From: Thermogemmatispora aurantia
GTDB taxonomy: Bacteria; Chloroflexota; Ktedonobacteria; Ktedonobacterales; Ktedonobacteraceae
Length of the DNA stretch: 64,000 nt
Direction: 5' to 3'
Assembly (NCBI RefSeq): GCF_008974285.1
Contig: NZ_BKZV01000005.1
Coordinates: forward strand, 62,001 to 126,000
Positions within the stretch are counted from its first letter, which is position 1, and every line of letters starts with the position of its first letter. Below, one piece after another: positions 1 to 9,211 of the stretch. Under the pieces are notes generated by a model. That model was not told where the DNA came from. It did no database searches and saw only the letters and a list, made by a program, of their open reading frames with translations. The position numbers and the translations under genes are program-made.

Positions 1-1376
1 ACTACGCTGGTGTGCCGCCGGTGCCGACCTGGCCAGGCCCAGGCTATTGGTATCCAGGCTACCCGCCCTACCCAGGCTACCCGTCCTATCCAGGCTACCC
101 GGCCTGGCCAGCCTGGCCCGGTTATTCCGCCCACTGGCAGCCTGGCGCCGCCGCTGCTCCCCAGCGCCCACGAGACAATTACCAGGTGACGTTGGGGATC
201 ATTGGCCTCATCTGCTCAGGGCTTGCCCTGCTGGCCGGACTGGGATCACTGGTCCTGGCCGGCATTACGGTGCTGGTTACAAGCACTTCAAGGTCAACAG
301 GGGCCTTTTATCCCCTGACAGTGCAATCGCTGGTCTATACCTGCGCCGGCCTGATCGGCGGCGGTTTCTGTCTCTACCACAGCATCCGCTCACTGTTGGG
401 CAAGCCGAGCCATGTCCTGAAGATGCCGCCGTTTTGGATCTTTCTGATCGGCTACGTGGTCACGCTCGCCATCGGGCTGGTTCTGCAGGCCACCCACCAG
501 GCTGTTGCATTTCTACCGGTGACCACCGTCCTGATCTTCCTCACGGCCATCTTTCCCGCCCTGACTCTCCTCACGCTGGGCCTGCATCTCCTGCGCCAGG
601 CTCGCTGGTCGACTACCTGGCGACGCTTCACGCTTGCCCTGACCAGTGGGGCGACAATGGGCATTCTCTTTGCCTCACTGCTGGAGCTATCGGCAACGCT
701 GCTCCTCGCGGCAACAGGTCCTAGCTTTAACCCAGCCTGCTTGAACGATCCATCGAACCCTGTCTGTCAGGCAGGAACGAAGACGCTTCTCATCGTTCTG
801 GCGGTGGTGGTAGCACCACTGGTGGAAGAGACGGTAAAACCGCTGGGCGTAGCTTTGCTCAGTGGGCGCCTCACCAGCGGGATCGAGGCTTTCATCCTGG
901 GAATGAGCGCCGGCATCGGCTTTGACCTGGTTGAGACCATTGGCTATATCAGCATGGGTTATAGCGACTGGGCCCATGTGGCTCTGGTACGGTCAGGAGC
1001 AGGGTTGTTACACGGTCTGGGGGCGGGCATGGTGGCCCTGGGCTGGTACCACCTGATCCGCACCAAGCAGCGACGCTTGCGTCTCGGCTTTGCTTGCTGG
1101 TTGTACGCGGTACTGCAGCATGCTCTCTGGAACGCGTGCGGCTCGCTCTCATTGCTACCTGCGCCCGTGGGGCCGGCGATCCAGAGCTGGCAGCTAGATC
1201 TGGGTTTCATCAGCTTTGGTCTCGATGAGTTGTTGATTCTGCTGCTCACGATCATCTTCCTGGTGCTCTTCATACTGATCGTGCGCTGGCTACGTGCACA
1301 TTATCAGGAACCGACGCCAGCCTCGGCGGGAGCGGCAGATTCTTCCAGTGGGCGACCGGCGGCTGTCGGGGTATAA
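1..1376 (+). CDS. PrsW-family intramembrane protease, 5' end outside window
   Basis: Likely a PrsW-type membrane protease; family members cleave anti-sigma factors and other membrane proteins. The frame is open back to base 1, so the real start probably lies upstream; the first in-window start codon is GTG at 12. The N-terminus is a low-complexity Pro/Tyr/Gly tract with repeated YPGYP units (about residues 10-45). Seven or eight hydrophobic segments follow. The family motif EETVKP sits near residue 275 (nt about 826-843), with downstream conserved helices FILGMSAGIGFDLVET and LLHGLGAGMVALGWYH that carry the other expected Glu and His residues. The C-terminus is short and Ser/Ala-rich. Substrate unknown. 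The family call is firm from the EExxK-like motif and topology; the function is inferred. Confidence 0.8.
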   Translation, partial: YAGVPPVPTWPGPGYWYPGYPPYPGYPSYPGYPAWPAWPGYSAHWQPGAAAAPQRPRDNYQVTLGIIGLICSGLALLAGLGSLVLAGITVLVTSTSRSTGAFYPLTVQSLVYTCAGLIGGGFCLYHSIRSLLGKPSHVLKMPPFWIFLIGYVVTLAIGLVLQATHQAVAFLPVTTVLIFLTAIFPALTLLTLGLHLLRQARWSTTWRRFTLALTSGATMGILFASLLELSATLLLAATGPSFNPACLNDPSNPVCQAGTKTLLIVLAVVVAPLVEETVKPLGVALLSGRLTSGIEAFILGMSAGIGFDLVETIGYISMGYSDWAHVALVRSGAGLLHGLGAGMVALGWYHLIRTKQRRLRLGFACWLYAVLQHALWNACGSLSLLPAPVGPAIQSWQLDLGFISFGLDELLILLLTIIFLVLFILIVRWLRAHYQEPTPASAGAADSSSGRPAAVGV

Positions 1377-1518
1377 TACCGGCAGAGGCAGGCATTGCAG
1401 CCATCCTCACCGCACGGCGCGTGATGCCTGACGATGCCTGCCACGTTCTGTGTGTGTTTTAGCTTGGATACACGTCTCTCTGTATAGAGACAGGGAGCGG
1501 CGGCCAGGGGAGTGGGAG

Positions 1519-3711
1519 ATGAGGGAGCAACTCGGTCTTCCTATGCCAGAGCCAGAGAATAACGCTCAGAGAAGCCAGCAAAGTAGGAGCAATCGACGGC
1601 GCTTCGGCAACTACGAATTGGTGCGTCGCATAGACGTGGGCGGTATGGGCGAGGTCTATCTGGCCCGCCAGCGTACCGCCTTTGGCCGTGAGGTAGCCAT
1701 CAAGATCATGCGCCCCGATCTGGTGCATGATCCGATCGCGCGTCGGCGCTTTCTACGTGAGGCCGAGGTGAACGCCCACCTGAAGCATGAGCATATTCTC
1801 TCACTGATCGAGTTTGGCGAGGAGCAGGGACGACTGTTCTTCGTCACCCCTTATATTGAAGGGGGAACACTGGCCCAGCGTCTCCAGCATGGTCCTCTTC
1901 CGTTATCCGAGGTCTACTCGCTTTTCACTGCTCTGGTGCAAGCCGTGGCCTACATCCACCGACGGGGCGTCATTCATCGCGATCTAAAGCCGAGCAATGT
2001 GCTGTTGGATCGCAACAACGATGGCAAGGTCTACGTGCGCCTCATCGATTTCGGCATCGCCACGATCCAGGGGCAGCATGCCGATGCACCTTTGACCCTG
2101 CCGGGCAACGAGGTAGGCACGCTGGCCTATATGGCTCCCGAGCGTCTGCAGGGTGTCGCAGCTGTCAGTAACGACATCTATTCTCTCGGTGTCATTCTCT
2201 ACCAGATGCTCACTGGTCAGCTACCCTCGCAGGAGCAGCCACGCGTCCAACTCCCCAAGCCGCTGGCCTACGTTGTAGAACGCGCAACCGCCGAGCGCCC
2301 CGAAGAGCGCTTCAGCAGCGCCGAGGAGCTGCTGGCAGCCTTCGAGCAGGCCTATCGGGCTGTCGCGGCAGCGGCAGGGGATAGCAAGCACCACCAGTCA
2401 GTTCAGCAGGCGACTGCCCAACCTGCTTCACGTCAACAAGCAGCTGCCACCCAGCGTGCTGTCTCTCGACCACCGGCCTCGCCGGGCCACACTCCTCCCG
2501 AGGTGATGACCTTGCAGCGTTCCGAAGATGCCTCCGATCAGTCTTCCTATACTCCTTCTGCACGGCCACCGTTTCGTTCCACGGGGCGACCGCCCTTTTC
2601 CATCTCAGGACAGGGTGGCTTTGCGCAGGAGGACTACGATGCGCCGACGATGGACCTGGGACGTGAAGTCCTTGGCGGTGCCAGCTCTCCAGGCGGCAGG
2701 TTCGGCAGTCGTCCCCCCCGCCGGCGTAAGAATCCTTTGCTGGCCCTAATCTTTGTGACCATCGCCCTGGTGCTCTTGCTCATCGGCGGCCTGCTCTTTC
2801 TGGAAGCGCCCGGCCTGTCGACTGCCGCGATCAATATCACACCTCGCGCCGCCGCACTCTCCCAGGTCTTTACGATCACCGCCAGCCTTCAGACCAAACA
2901 GGTTGACGCGGCGGGCAAAACCGTCCCGGCGAGAGTGCTCAGCGAAAGCAAGACGCTTTCTCAGCAGGGTGCTACCACAGGCCGTAAGTGCACCTTACTG
3001 GTTCTCGACTGCAAACAATCGGTCGATATCGTCGATCAGATCAGGTTGGCCAACCAGGCGAAGCAGATTCTAGTCAATCAGATCTCGCAAGATCTGCAGC
3101 GTCAGCTCCAGCAGCAAAATGCACAGCAGGTGGGAGACATCGTCTTCTCCGATGTGGACGAGAAGACCGATCCACCGATTGGGGTTGAAAGCAGTACCGT
3201 GACTGTTACCCTGACCGAGCAGGGCAGCGTCGAGTACTTTCTCCTGGGAGATGTGCGCTCACTCGTGTTGCAATTGTTAGGGCGACAGGCTCAGCAGCAA
3301 CTGGGTGCCCATGCCCAGCTGAAGACCACCCAGATCGGCAAAGTGAAGGTGCAGAGCGTCGATAACCAGGGGACCGCTACGCTCACGGTGCCCGCCGCCG
3401 CCTTAGCGCAGTACCTTTTCTCTCAGGATGAGTTGGAGAGCATGAAGAGCCATGTCAAAGGCTTGAAGGTCGGTCAGGCACGCACGTATCTGCAGAAGCT
3501 GCCGGGTGTCGATCCGGCTTCGGTCAGCATTCACCTTACCGGTGGTAACAATGATGTGCTGCCAGATGATCCGCAACGCATCCAGATCATTCCGGTGAAT
3601 CCCACGAACCTGCCCAATGTCCAGCTGCCCTCGGCCAGTGGTTCCAGCTCGGCGTCGGCGACGGCCACAGCCACAGCCTCACCAACGGTCCACGCTTCTC
3701 CTAATCCATAG
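1519..3711 (+). CDS. Membrane-anchored Ser/Thr protein kinase (PknB-like)
   Basis: Eukaryotic-type Ser/Thr kinase, about 730 aa. Start chosen at ATG 1519, preceded by AGGGGAG at 1506-1512; the frame is open further upstream to 1450 but without a better ribosome site. Kinase landmarks: Gly-rich loop VGGMGEVY (about residue 40), VAIK lysine (about 61), catalytic HRDLKPSN (about 153), DFG (about 177) and APE (about 207). A Gln/Ser/Pro-rich linker leads to Arg-rich residues and one transmembrane helix (about 407-428). The outside part, about 300 aa, has no PASTA repeats; its opening (ITPRAAALSQVFTI, then a VPARVL segment) resembles baseplate-J-like sequence, but this is weak. It ends in a Thr/Ala/Ser-rich tail. 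It converges on recX with an 11-nt overlap. Ligand and targets unknown. Confidence 0.88.
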   Translation: MREQLGLPMPEPENNAQRSQQSRSNRRRFGNYELVRRIDVGGMGEVYLARQRTAFGREVAIKIMRPDLVHDPIARRRFLREAEVNAHLKHEHILSLIEFGEEQGRLFFVTPYIEGGTLAQRLQHGPLPLSEVYSLFTALVQAVAYIHRRGVIHRDLKPSNVLLDRNNDGKVYVRLIDFGIATIQGQHADAPLTLPGNEVGTLAYMAPERLQGVAAVSNDIYSLGVILYQMLTGQLPSQEQPRVQLPKPLAYVVERATAERPEERFSSAEELLAAFEQAYRAVAAAAGDSKHHQSVQQATAQPASRQQAAATQRAVSRPPASPGHTPPEVMTLQRSEDASDQSSYTPSARPPFRSTGRPPFSISGQGGFAQEDYDAPTMDLGREVLGGASSPGGRFGSRPPRRRKNPLLALIFVTIALVLLLIGGLLFLEAPGLSTAAINITPRAAALSQVFTITASLQTKQVDAAGKTVPARVLSESKTLSQQGATTGRKCTLLVLDCKQSVDIVDQIRLANQAKQILVNQISQDLQRQLQQQNAQQVGDIVFSDVDEKTDPPIGVESSTVTVTLTEQGSVEYFLLGDVRSLVLQLLGRQAQQQLGAHAQLKTTQIGKVKVQSVDNQGTATLTVPAAALAQYLFSQDELESMKSHVKGLKVGQARTYLQKLPGVDPASVSIHLTGGNNDVLPDDPQRIQIIPVNPTNLPNVQLPSASGSSSASATATATASPTVHASPNP

Positions 3712-4384
3712 GCTCATCGGTGGGATCAGCGGGGTCGACGTCCGCGGCGCTGGCACGGCTCTCATGCCAGAGCTGACGGACGACCCGCTTGGCCGTCTCG
3801 TAGCTGAAACCCCGGCGCAGAAGAAAGGCCCCCAACTGATTGCGAAAGGCCTCATAATTCCTCGCGGCTCCGCCGCGCAAGAGCACTCGCACCTTCTTGC
3901 GCCCAGCCTGTAAGGCTCGCTCTTCATCATCTTCCTGCTTCACCACCTCGGCAGCAATTTCGGGCGCTACACCCCGTGCTCGCAGCTCGCTCTGTAAGGC
4001 CCTGGCTCCCTCGGGATGGAAACGCTCGCGCGATTCTACCCAGAAGGTCGCGAAGGCTCGATCGTCGACTAAACCCAGCTCGGTGAGCCGCTCCAGCACC
4101 GCCTCGATCAGATCGGGAGCGACTCCCCTCCTTCGCAAGTAGTGATGCACTTCCTGGCGACTGCGCGGACGAAAAGAGAGATAGTTTAAGGCCCGATCGA
4201 GAGCCTGCTGTAGGGCGGCCTCTCGTCGGAGCCGGGCCAGCAGCTCCGGGCTTAGCTCCTGACCAACAGCCAGACCCAGGCGTTCGACTACCAGGACATT
4301 GACCGTAAGCAGACGCTGACCGTCGACAAAGAGGTTCACCTGCTCGTTTTTATTCGCCTGTGGCTCTATTGCGGTAATCTGCAT
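3701..4384 (-). CDS. recX: Regulatory protein RecX
   Basis: RecX modulates RecA filament growth in recombination and SOS repair. The 227-aa product has the RecX three-helix repeat pattern: ALNYLSFRPRSRQEVHHYLRRRG, then ERLTELGLVDDRAFATFWVESR, then the C-terminal LGAFLLRRGFSYETAKRVVRQL. The N-terminal extension (ITAIEPQANKNEQVNLFVDG) with its KNEQVNLFVDG strand is typical of RecX from Gram-positive-like lineages. The length fits the family. recA is not in this window. The 3' end overlaps the convergent kinase gene by 11 nt, so there is no room for a separate terminator. Confidence 0.9.
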   Translation of the reverse strand: MQITAIEPQANKNEQVNLFVDGQRLLTVNVLVVERLGLAVGQELSPELLARLRREAALQQALDRALNYLSFRPRSRQEVHHYLRRRGVAPDLIEAVLERLTELGLVDDRAFATFWVESRERFHPEGARALQSELRARGVAPEIAAEVVKQEDDEERALQAGRKKVRVLLRGGAARNYEAFRNQLGAFLLRRGFSYETAKRVVRQLWHESRASAADVDPADPTDEPMD

Positions 4385-4701
4385 AGATCTACTATAGCAC
4401 GTCGCTGAGGATGCTGCAATGTCACAGTCGGCAGCTTACGCGCGCTTCCGGCGCGCCTGCTATGTGACCCGGGTACGCTGAGGCGATACACGCAGCTGGC
4501 CCCAGCCAGGAAGCGAGCGGCAATGAGCTGAGGAGAACAGGATTACGTCTATGGCAGGTATCGGAACAACGGGTCACAACTGCTGGGATCTGAGAGAGGA
4601 TTGGTATGGCGAGGGGAAATCTTACGAACGTTCGATAGACCCTACGTAAGCAGTAATTCATGTAACCGGGCGGTTACATGACATGAATTACTGCGCTGCG
4701 T
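4385..4701. other. Intergenic region between recX start and panD end
   Basis: About 317 bp with no convincing gene. It must carry the recX promoter (reading leftwards) and the end of the panD transcript. The only structured item seen is the nested inverted repeat at 4651-4693, listed separately. Short minus-strand reading frames here have no ribosome site or recognisable motif. Confidence 0.6.
4651..4693. repeat. Nested inverted repeat downstream of panD
   Basis: Outer arms CAGTAATTCATG (4651-4662) and CATGAATTACTG (4682-4693) are perfect complements. Inside them a second pair, CATGTAACC (4659-4667) and GGTTACATG (4672-4680), is also perfect, so the left half can choose between two partners. 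It lies 9 bp past the panD stop on the minus strand and probably ends or protects that transcript. It lacks a T-run, so a protein-binding operator is the alternative. Confidence 0.6.
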
Positions 4702-5124
4702 TTAGCGAGCGGCCTCCGCGTAGGTCTCTTCGGCCACGGCCTCGGGCAGCAGTTCGATCAGAGGAACTTCACGCAACTCGGTAATCTGGTTCTGCTCATT
4801 GACCAGGACAACGCGCGGCTTGAGCGAGCGGATTTCTTCCTCGGTAAAGTGCGCATAGCTCATCACGATCACAATATCGCCGACGGCATTCAGACGAGCA
4901 GCCGCGCCGTTCAAGCAGATGACCCCCGAGCCGCGCTCACCGGGAATAGCATAGGTCTCCAGGCGCGAGCCATTGGTCACATTGACAACCTGAACCTTTT
5001 CATAAGGATAGATGTTAGCAGCTTCCAATAGATCCTGATCAATAGTGATGCTCCCGACATAGTTGAGATCAGCCATTGTGACTGTGGCACGATGGATCTT
5101 TGATTTGCACATCGTACGCAGCAT
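4702..5124 (-). CDS. panD: Aspartate 1-decarboxylase proenzyme
   Basis: Converts L-aspartate to beta-alanine for pantothenate and coenzyme A synthesis; a cytoplasmic pyruvoyl enzyme. The start at 5124 gives 140 aa, the usual length, and is preceded by AGAGGTG; the frame stays open to 5334 but that extension is not homologous. [16 protein letters not shown] at the N-terminus holds the conserved Lys9. The self-cleavage pair Gly24-Ser25 lies in YVGSITID, which yields the pyruvoyl group. Arg and Tyr residues of the active site are in [24 protein letters not shown]. No panB or panC is adjacent. Confidence 0.95.
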   Translation of the reverse strand: MLRTMCKSKIHRATVTMADLNYVGSITIDQDLLEAANIYPYEKVQVVNVTNGSRLETYAIPGERGSGVICLNGAAARLNAVGDIVIVMSYAHFTEEEIRSLKPRVVLVNEQNQITELREVPLIELLPEAVAEETYAEAAR

Positions 5125-5597
5125 ACAGAACACCTCTTTCTCTCTATGCAGATAGGTTTGCTCTGGTGCTAAGCACGTCCGACCCCTATAGCAAGCAGAC
5201 AGCTTCTTACCAGGCCAGAGCCACAGAGAAACATCGGGCCAGGACCCTGCCCTAGTATTCTGCAGCTTGCTGCTCGGCTGACTGCCCATCGATTCAGCCA
5301 ACGGTTGAGCCAGCCAGACGCAAGCCCTTGCCACCCCCTCTTATCGCCAGTATACATAAGGTCCCATCAATCGAGTAGCTGGTAGCCAGATCGGACGGTC
5401 AAGGCGCCAGAGAGGCGGAGCGCCCTCATTGTTTCTAAACGATCGAAGCCCGGCCAGGGAACACTGCCCGAGCGCTCACTCGCCTTTTGGGCGGGGAGAG
5501 GTAGCGGAAGCAGACGATTGATTCGCTTCAGCAAGGCAGTGCTCTCGCCAGCCAACCAGCCAGACCAGACACCTGCAGAGCCACAGCCAGTCGCGAC
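5125..5597. other. Intergenic region upstream of panD
   Basis: About 470 bp with short minus-strand frames only (for example 5367-5555, 62 codons) that lack a ribosome site and family features. The panD promoter should lie here. No hairpin or repeat stood out. Confidence 0.5.
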
Positions 5598-5888
5598 TCA
5601 CCCATCCTGGGGAGCCAACGGCGATTGCGTTTCCGGCTCTGGTTGAGAGCGACCTTCAAGCACAGCCAGCAAGCCGCGGGCATAAGCCTCAGCGACGCTT
5701 TGCGCATCGTAGATCTGATCGTGCATTAAGAGTCGATAGCGACATTTCCAGCGACGTGCAGGCCAGGGAGCCAGACGGATCAGCGTATAGGTTGGGACAT
5801 AAGTTTCCAGCGTCTGGCGCAAAGTCACCTCATCACAGGCGCTGATACCATGCGTCAGCAAGGCCTGACGCAACTCATCAGAGAGCAT
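5598..5888 (-). CDS. Small conserved-looking hypothetical protein
   Basis: A 96-aa product I do not recognise. The ATG at 5888 has a strong ribosome site (AAGGAAGGTGG) about 6 nt upstream, which is the main reason to accept it. The sequence is globular in its middle part (TLIRLAPWPARRWKCRYRLLMHDQIYDAQSVAEAYARGLLAVLEG), followed by a Pro/Gln/Glu-rich tail. No signal peptide or membrane helix. It lies in the same direction as the DUF402-like gene upstream, separated by 86 nt. Confidence 0.55.
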   Translation of the reverse strand: MLSDELRQALLTHGISACDEVTLRQTLETYVPTYTLIRLAPWPARRWKCRYRLLMHDQIYDAQSVAEAYARGLLAVLEGRSQPEPETQSPLAPQDG

Positions 5889-5974
5889 CCGCAGCCACCT
5901 TCCTTCTCACTCATGATCAACTCGTGATCTGTGCCGTGAGCTAGTTGCCCAGCCAGACGGTCAGCCTGCGTTGC

Positions 5975-6541
5975 CTACTGAAGAGCGGCGCGCCAGGCCG
6001 CACGCATCTCCTCGACGCTCAACTGTTCCCAGTTCACCAGCGGCAGCCGGCGCGGGACCACCGCGAAGGGGCCGCTCCATTGCCTGGCCTGCTCCTCCAG
6101 CCAGGCCAGCACCTCGAATGAGCGCTGGCGCACCTGCTCAACCAGTGGATAGCGCTGAGCGGCTCGATCGAAGACCTCCTGGTCTTTGGTATAGACGCTG
6201 AAATCCTCACGAATCACCACATCAACATAGAGGTCCACATAGATCAGCCGTTGAGAGGTACTCGTATAGGGATCGGTCGGCAGCACCACATCGCAGTAGC
6301 CGCTCACAAAGTGCCCGTCCTGCTGGTCATAGCCGATATGAATGGTATACCAGGCATGGGGCCAGAAGTAGGTTAGCGAATGCCGCTCTAGAATCCAGGT
6401 TCCTGGCCGCCAGTGCATTGGGGTGCCGACCGGGGTCCAGATCGAGACGTACTCGTCACTCAGCGGAAGCTGGTAGCCTTTCCATGCCCCCCACTCACTG
6501 CCATCCACGAGCATCTTCTGTATTTCAACTTCAAGTAACAT
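5975..6541 (-). CDS. DUF402 domain protein
   Basis: A 188-aa product with the DUF402 pattern, a fold whose studied members hydrolyse nucleoside tri- or diphosphates. Seen: a Trp/Tyr-rich N-terminal half (PGTWILERHSLTYFWPHAWY), then the characteristic acidic strand LIYVDLYVDVVIREDFSVYTKDQEVFDRA (about residues 98-126; the Asp/Glu positions are the likely metal ligands), then a helical tail with RQRSFEVLAWLEEQARQW. The ribosome site is weak (GTAGGA about 12 nt upstream). Neighbours give no functional hint. Family moderately sure; substrate unknown. Confidence 0.7.
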   Translation of the reverse strand: MLLEVEIQKMLVDGSEWGAWKGYQLPLSDEYVSIWTPVGTPMHWRPGTWILERHSLTYFWPHAWYTIHIGYDQQDGHFVSGYCDVVLPTDPYTSTSQRLIYVDLYVDVVIREDFSVYTKDQEVFDRAAQRYPLVEQVRQRSFEVLAWLEEQARQWSGPFAVVPRRLPLVNWEQLSVEEMRAAWRAALQ

Positions 6542-6686
6542 GTCTGACGAGCATCCTACAGAAAGAATCGACCCATGCTTCGCAGCCTTCAGACTACATT
6601 ATAGCGAAGAGTAGCCTGCCATGCCAGAGGCAGCCCTCGCGAGCGGGTTCCAGCGCAAACACCGCTGTCGCGCCACGAGGCAGTGA

Positions 6687-6692
6687 TATAAT
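6687..6692 (+). promoter_or_regulatory. Possible -10 element upstream of fumC
   Basis: A perfect TATAAT hexamer 145 nt before the fumC start. No clear -35 partner is visible at 16-18 nt, so this is only a candidate. Confidence 0.35.
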
Positions 6693-6836
6693 GGACAGGC
6701 AGCACCTGGGGCTGGGCCTGCCTTATCTCCATCGCACTTCGAAAGCAAGGCCCGAGAGGAGAGAGGCGGCAGGCCGTGTTCCAGCCCTAGTAAGCTAGTA
6801 AGTGAGAATGACCAGGATTCCATCGAGGAGGATGCT

Positions 6837-8258
6837 GTGAGCAGCCTGGCAGAAGAAACGCGCATTGAACGCGACTCCATGGGAGAGATGCGCGTTCCAG
6901 CGAACGCCTATTACGGAGCCAGTACCCAGCGCGCCGTTCTCAACTTCCCCATCAGCGATCTCCGCTTCCCGCGTGCTTTTATCCGTGCCCTAGGCCAGAT
7001 CAAGCAAGCAGCTGCTCAGACCAATGCCGAGCTAGGTCTGCTTGACGAGCGCCTTGCCGCCGCCATTGTCCAGGCGGCCCAGGAGGTTATCGATGGCCAA
7101 CTCGACGAGCACTTCGTAGTCGATATCTTCCAGACCGGCTCGGGGACCTCGACGAACATGAACGCTAACGAGGTTATTGCCAACCGGGCCAGCGAGCTAC
7201 TGGGGGGAGCGCGCGGTTCGCGACTCGTCCATCCCAACGATCACGTAAACTTCGGGCAATCCTCCAACGACGTCATCCCCACAGCTATTCATCTTTCTGC
7301 CCTGGTGAGTATCGACAAAGAGCTGATCCCTGCTTTAGAGGAGATGCAGCGCGTCCTGCAAGAAAAAGCCGAAGCCTTCTGGCCCATCATTAAGACCGGG
7401 CGTACTCATCTGCAGGACGCTACGCCCATCCGTCTGGGGCAGGAGTTCCTCGGCTATGCCGGGCAGATCGAACGCGGCATTGCCCGCTTGCGGCACGCAG
7501 AAAACGAACTCTCCGAGGTCGCGCTTGGAGGCACCGCGGTCGGTACAGGCATCAACACCCATCCTGAGTTCGCCGCCCGTGTCTGCCGCCGACTCACTGA
7601 AATGAACGGGGTGACCGTGCGCGAGACCAGCAATCATTTCCAGGCTCAGAGCACGTTGGATAACGCCGTCGAGGCCAGCGGAGCGCTCAATACCCTGGCA
7701 GTGAGCCTGATGAAGATTGCCAATGATATCCGCTGGATGGGATCGGGGCCACGCGCTGGCTTTGGCGAAATTGAGCTACCTGCCGTCCAACCCGGCAGTT
7801 CCATCATGCCCGGCAAAGTCAACCCGGTGATCGCCGAGTCGCTGTGCATGGTCTGCGCCCAGGTGATGGGCAACCACACCACCATCACAGTGGCCGGTCA
7901 GTCGGGCAACTTCGAGATCAACGTAATGATGCCGGTGACGGCCTACAACCTCCTGCAGTCGATCAGCCTACTCAGCGCCGCTGTGCGGAATTTCACAGAG
8001 CAATGCCTGCGCGGCATTAAGGCCACCGAGAAGGGGCCAGAGATGGTCGAGCGCGGACTGGCGATTTGTACAGCACTGGCCCCGATCATTGGCTACGACG
8101 CCGCCGCAGAGATCGCCAAGGAGGCCCATCGCACCGGGCGCACAGTGCGTGAGGTCGCTCGCGAGCGCACGCAGCTGAGCGAAGAGGAATTGGCACACAT
8201 TTTGAATCCGGAGCGCATGACGCAGCCAGGTCTGGAAGCCGGACCTGCCGCGGGCTAA
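6837..8258 (+). CDS. fumC: Class II fumarate hydratase
   Basis: Interconverts fumarate and malate in the TCA cycle. The product is 473 aa, the usual class II length. GTG start with GAGGAGG about 6 nt upstream. Landmarks: the GSGTSTNMNANEVIANRA segment (about residues 100-117), HPNDHVNFGQSSND (about 132-145), TGRTHLQDATPI, and the superfamily signature GSSIMPGKVNP (about 320) with the mobile catalytic Ser loop. The substrate-site signature (Thr-Asn-Met-Asn, and His in THLQDATP) favours fumarase over aspartase, though the two families are close. It stands alone with about 180 bp of empty sequence downstream. Confidence 0.93.
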   Translation: MSSLAEETRIERDSMGEMRVPANAYYGASTQRAVLNFPISDLRFPRAFIRALGQIKQAAAQTNAELGLLDERLAAAIVQAAQEVIDGQLDEHFVVDIFQTGSGTSTNMNANEVIANRASELLGGARGSRLVHPNDHVNFGQSSNDVIPTAIHLSALVSIDKELIPALEEMQRVLQEKAEAFWPIIKTGRTHLQDATPIRLGQEFLGYAGQIERGIARLRHAENELSEVALGGTAVGTGINTHPEFAARVCRRLTEMNGVTVRETSNHFQAQSTLDNAVEASGALNTLAVSLMKIANDIRWMGSGPRAGFGEIELPAVQPGSSIMPGKVNPVIAESLCMVCAQVMGNHTTITVAGQSGNFEINVMMPVTAYNLLQSISLLSAAVRNFTEQCLRGIKATEKGPEMVERGLAICTALAPIIGYDAAAEIAKEAHRTGRTVREVARERTQLSEEELAHILNPERMTQPGLEAGPAAG

Positions 8259-8443
8259 GCCGGCAGCCCAGCCCAGCCTGGCACTGCCAGATCAGAGACG
8301 AGCGAGGCAGAACCAGCAAAAGGAGCGAAGCAAAAGCCGCCAGCTCCCAGTATCGCAGCCTGGTTGGCCCCGCTCGTCCGCTTCCAGGTTGGCATCTCCG
8401 TTGTGTCGCCTCAGAGCCAGCAATCATGGAGCCGGCGCAGAAC

Positions 8444-8926
8444 CTAGCGCAAAAAGCCTCCACAGTAACGCAGGCGATAGAGTACCACCCCGGCAGCAGT
8501 AATCTCTTCTTCTCCCTGAAAAACCTCCAGGTTACCTTCCACACGGTTGATATAGCGCCAATCCTGCTCTTCCCAGCAAGCAGGACCACGAAACGGTAAC
8601 TCTGCTGACACCTGACGCAATGCGCGACGTAAAAATGCGTAGATAGCGGCGACTTTCTCCGCCTGGCCTCCAAGCTCCTCCATCACACCACCGGCATAGG
8701 CCATTGACCAAACCGGCTGCGCCTGCCAGGAAACCACTTCCTGTCCAACAAAGAAGGCCATACCAAAGTAGATATCGCGATAGAGCCAGGCCCTATCGCG
8801 CCACTCCAACTGTCGAGAACCAGGAAGCAAAGATCTCACTGAGGCCGCATCGCCCAGAGCGGCATAAGTATGGCGTTTTGCCTCCAGAAGAAAAGCCAGG
8901 AAATCCCCTTTCTCAAACTCTACCAT
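8444..8926 (-). CDS. DUF5680-like hypothetical protein
   Basis: About 160 aa. A TTG at 8929 is immediately followed by ATG at 8926; the AGGAGG site suits either and ATG is preferred. The pattern FLLEAKRHTYAALGD, then SRQLEWRDRAWLYRDIYFGMAFFVGQEVV and PVWSMAYAGG looks like the DUF5680 family, sometimes found fused to HTH regulators; here it stands alone. No catalytic motif can be named. Family call from memory of its conserved words, so moderate. Confidence 0.6.
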   Translation of the reverse strand: MVEFEKGDFLAFLLEAKRHTYAALGDAASVRSLLPGSRQLEWRDRAWLYRDIYFGMAFFVGQEVVSWQAQPVWSMAYAGGVMEELGGQAEKVAAIYAFLRRALRQVSAELPFRGPACWEEQDWRYINRVEGNLEVFQGEEEITAAGVVLYRLRYCGGFLR

Positions 8927-9096
8927 CAAGCGTACCTCCTCTTATCCAAAGCAGGAGCTGACACGATAGCAGGGCTAACTGCAACAGTTAAACTGTAACA
9001 GTATCTTGACAGTCTAAGCGGAGTCTCAGCACCAGGGTTGAGAGATTCAGCCGAACTCGCCAGGCGGCTCGGAGGGTAATCCCATTTGAAGCAAAA

Positions 9097-9148
9097 GCTC
9101 CTCTCTGCCGCAGCCTGGTCAGTCAGGGAAGCTGGAGCAGAGAGGAGC
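9097..9148 (-). terminator. Terminator of the gap-pgk-tpiA operon
   Basis: Perfect 12-nt arms GCTCCTCTCTGC (9097-9108) and GCAGAGAGGAGC (9137-9148), 64 nt past the tpiA stop. Read on the minus strand, the second arm is followed by TTTTGCTTC, giving a U-rich tail. The loop is long (28 nt). Confidence 0.7.
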
Positions 9149-9211
9149 AACCACCTATTTTACCGTCAGGCCAGGAGCAAGTCAGCTCGCCAGGAGGCAG
9201 CTCAGGGAGTA

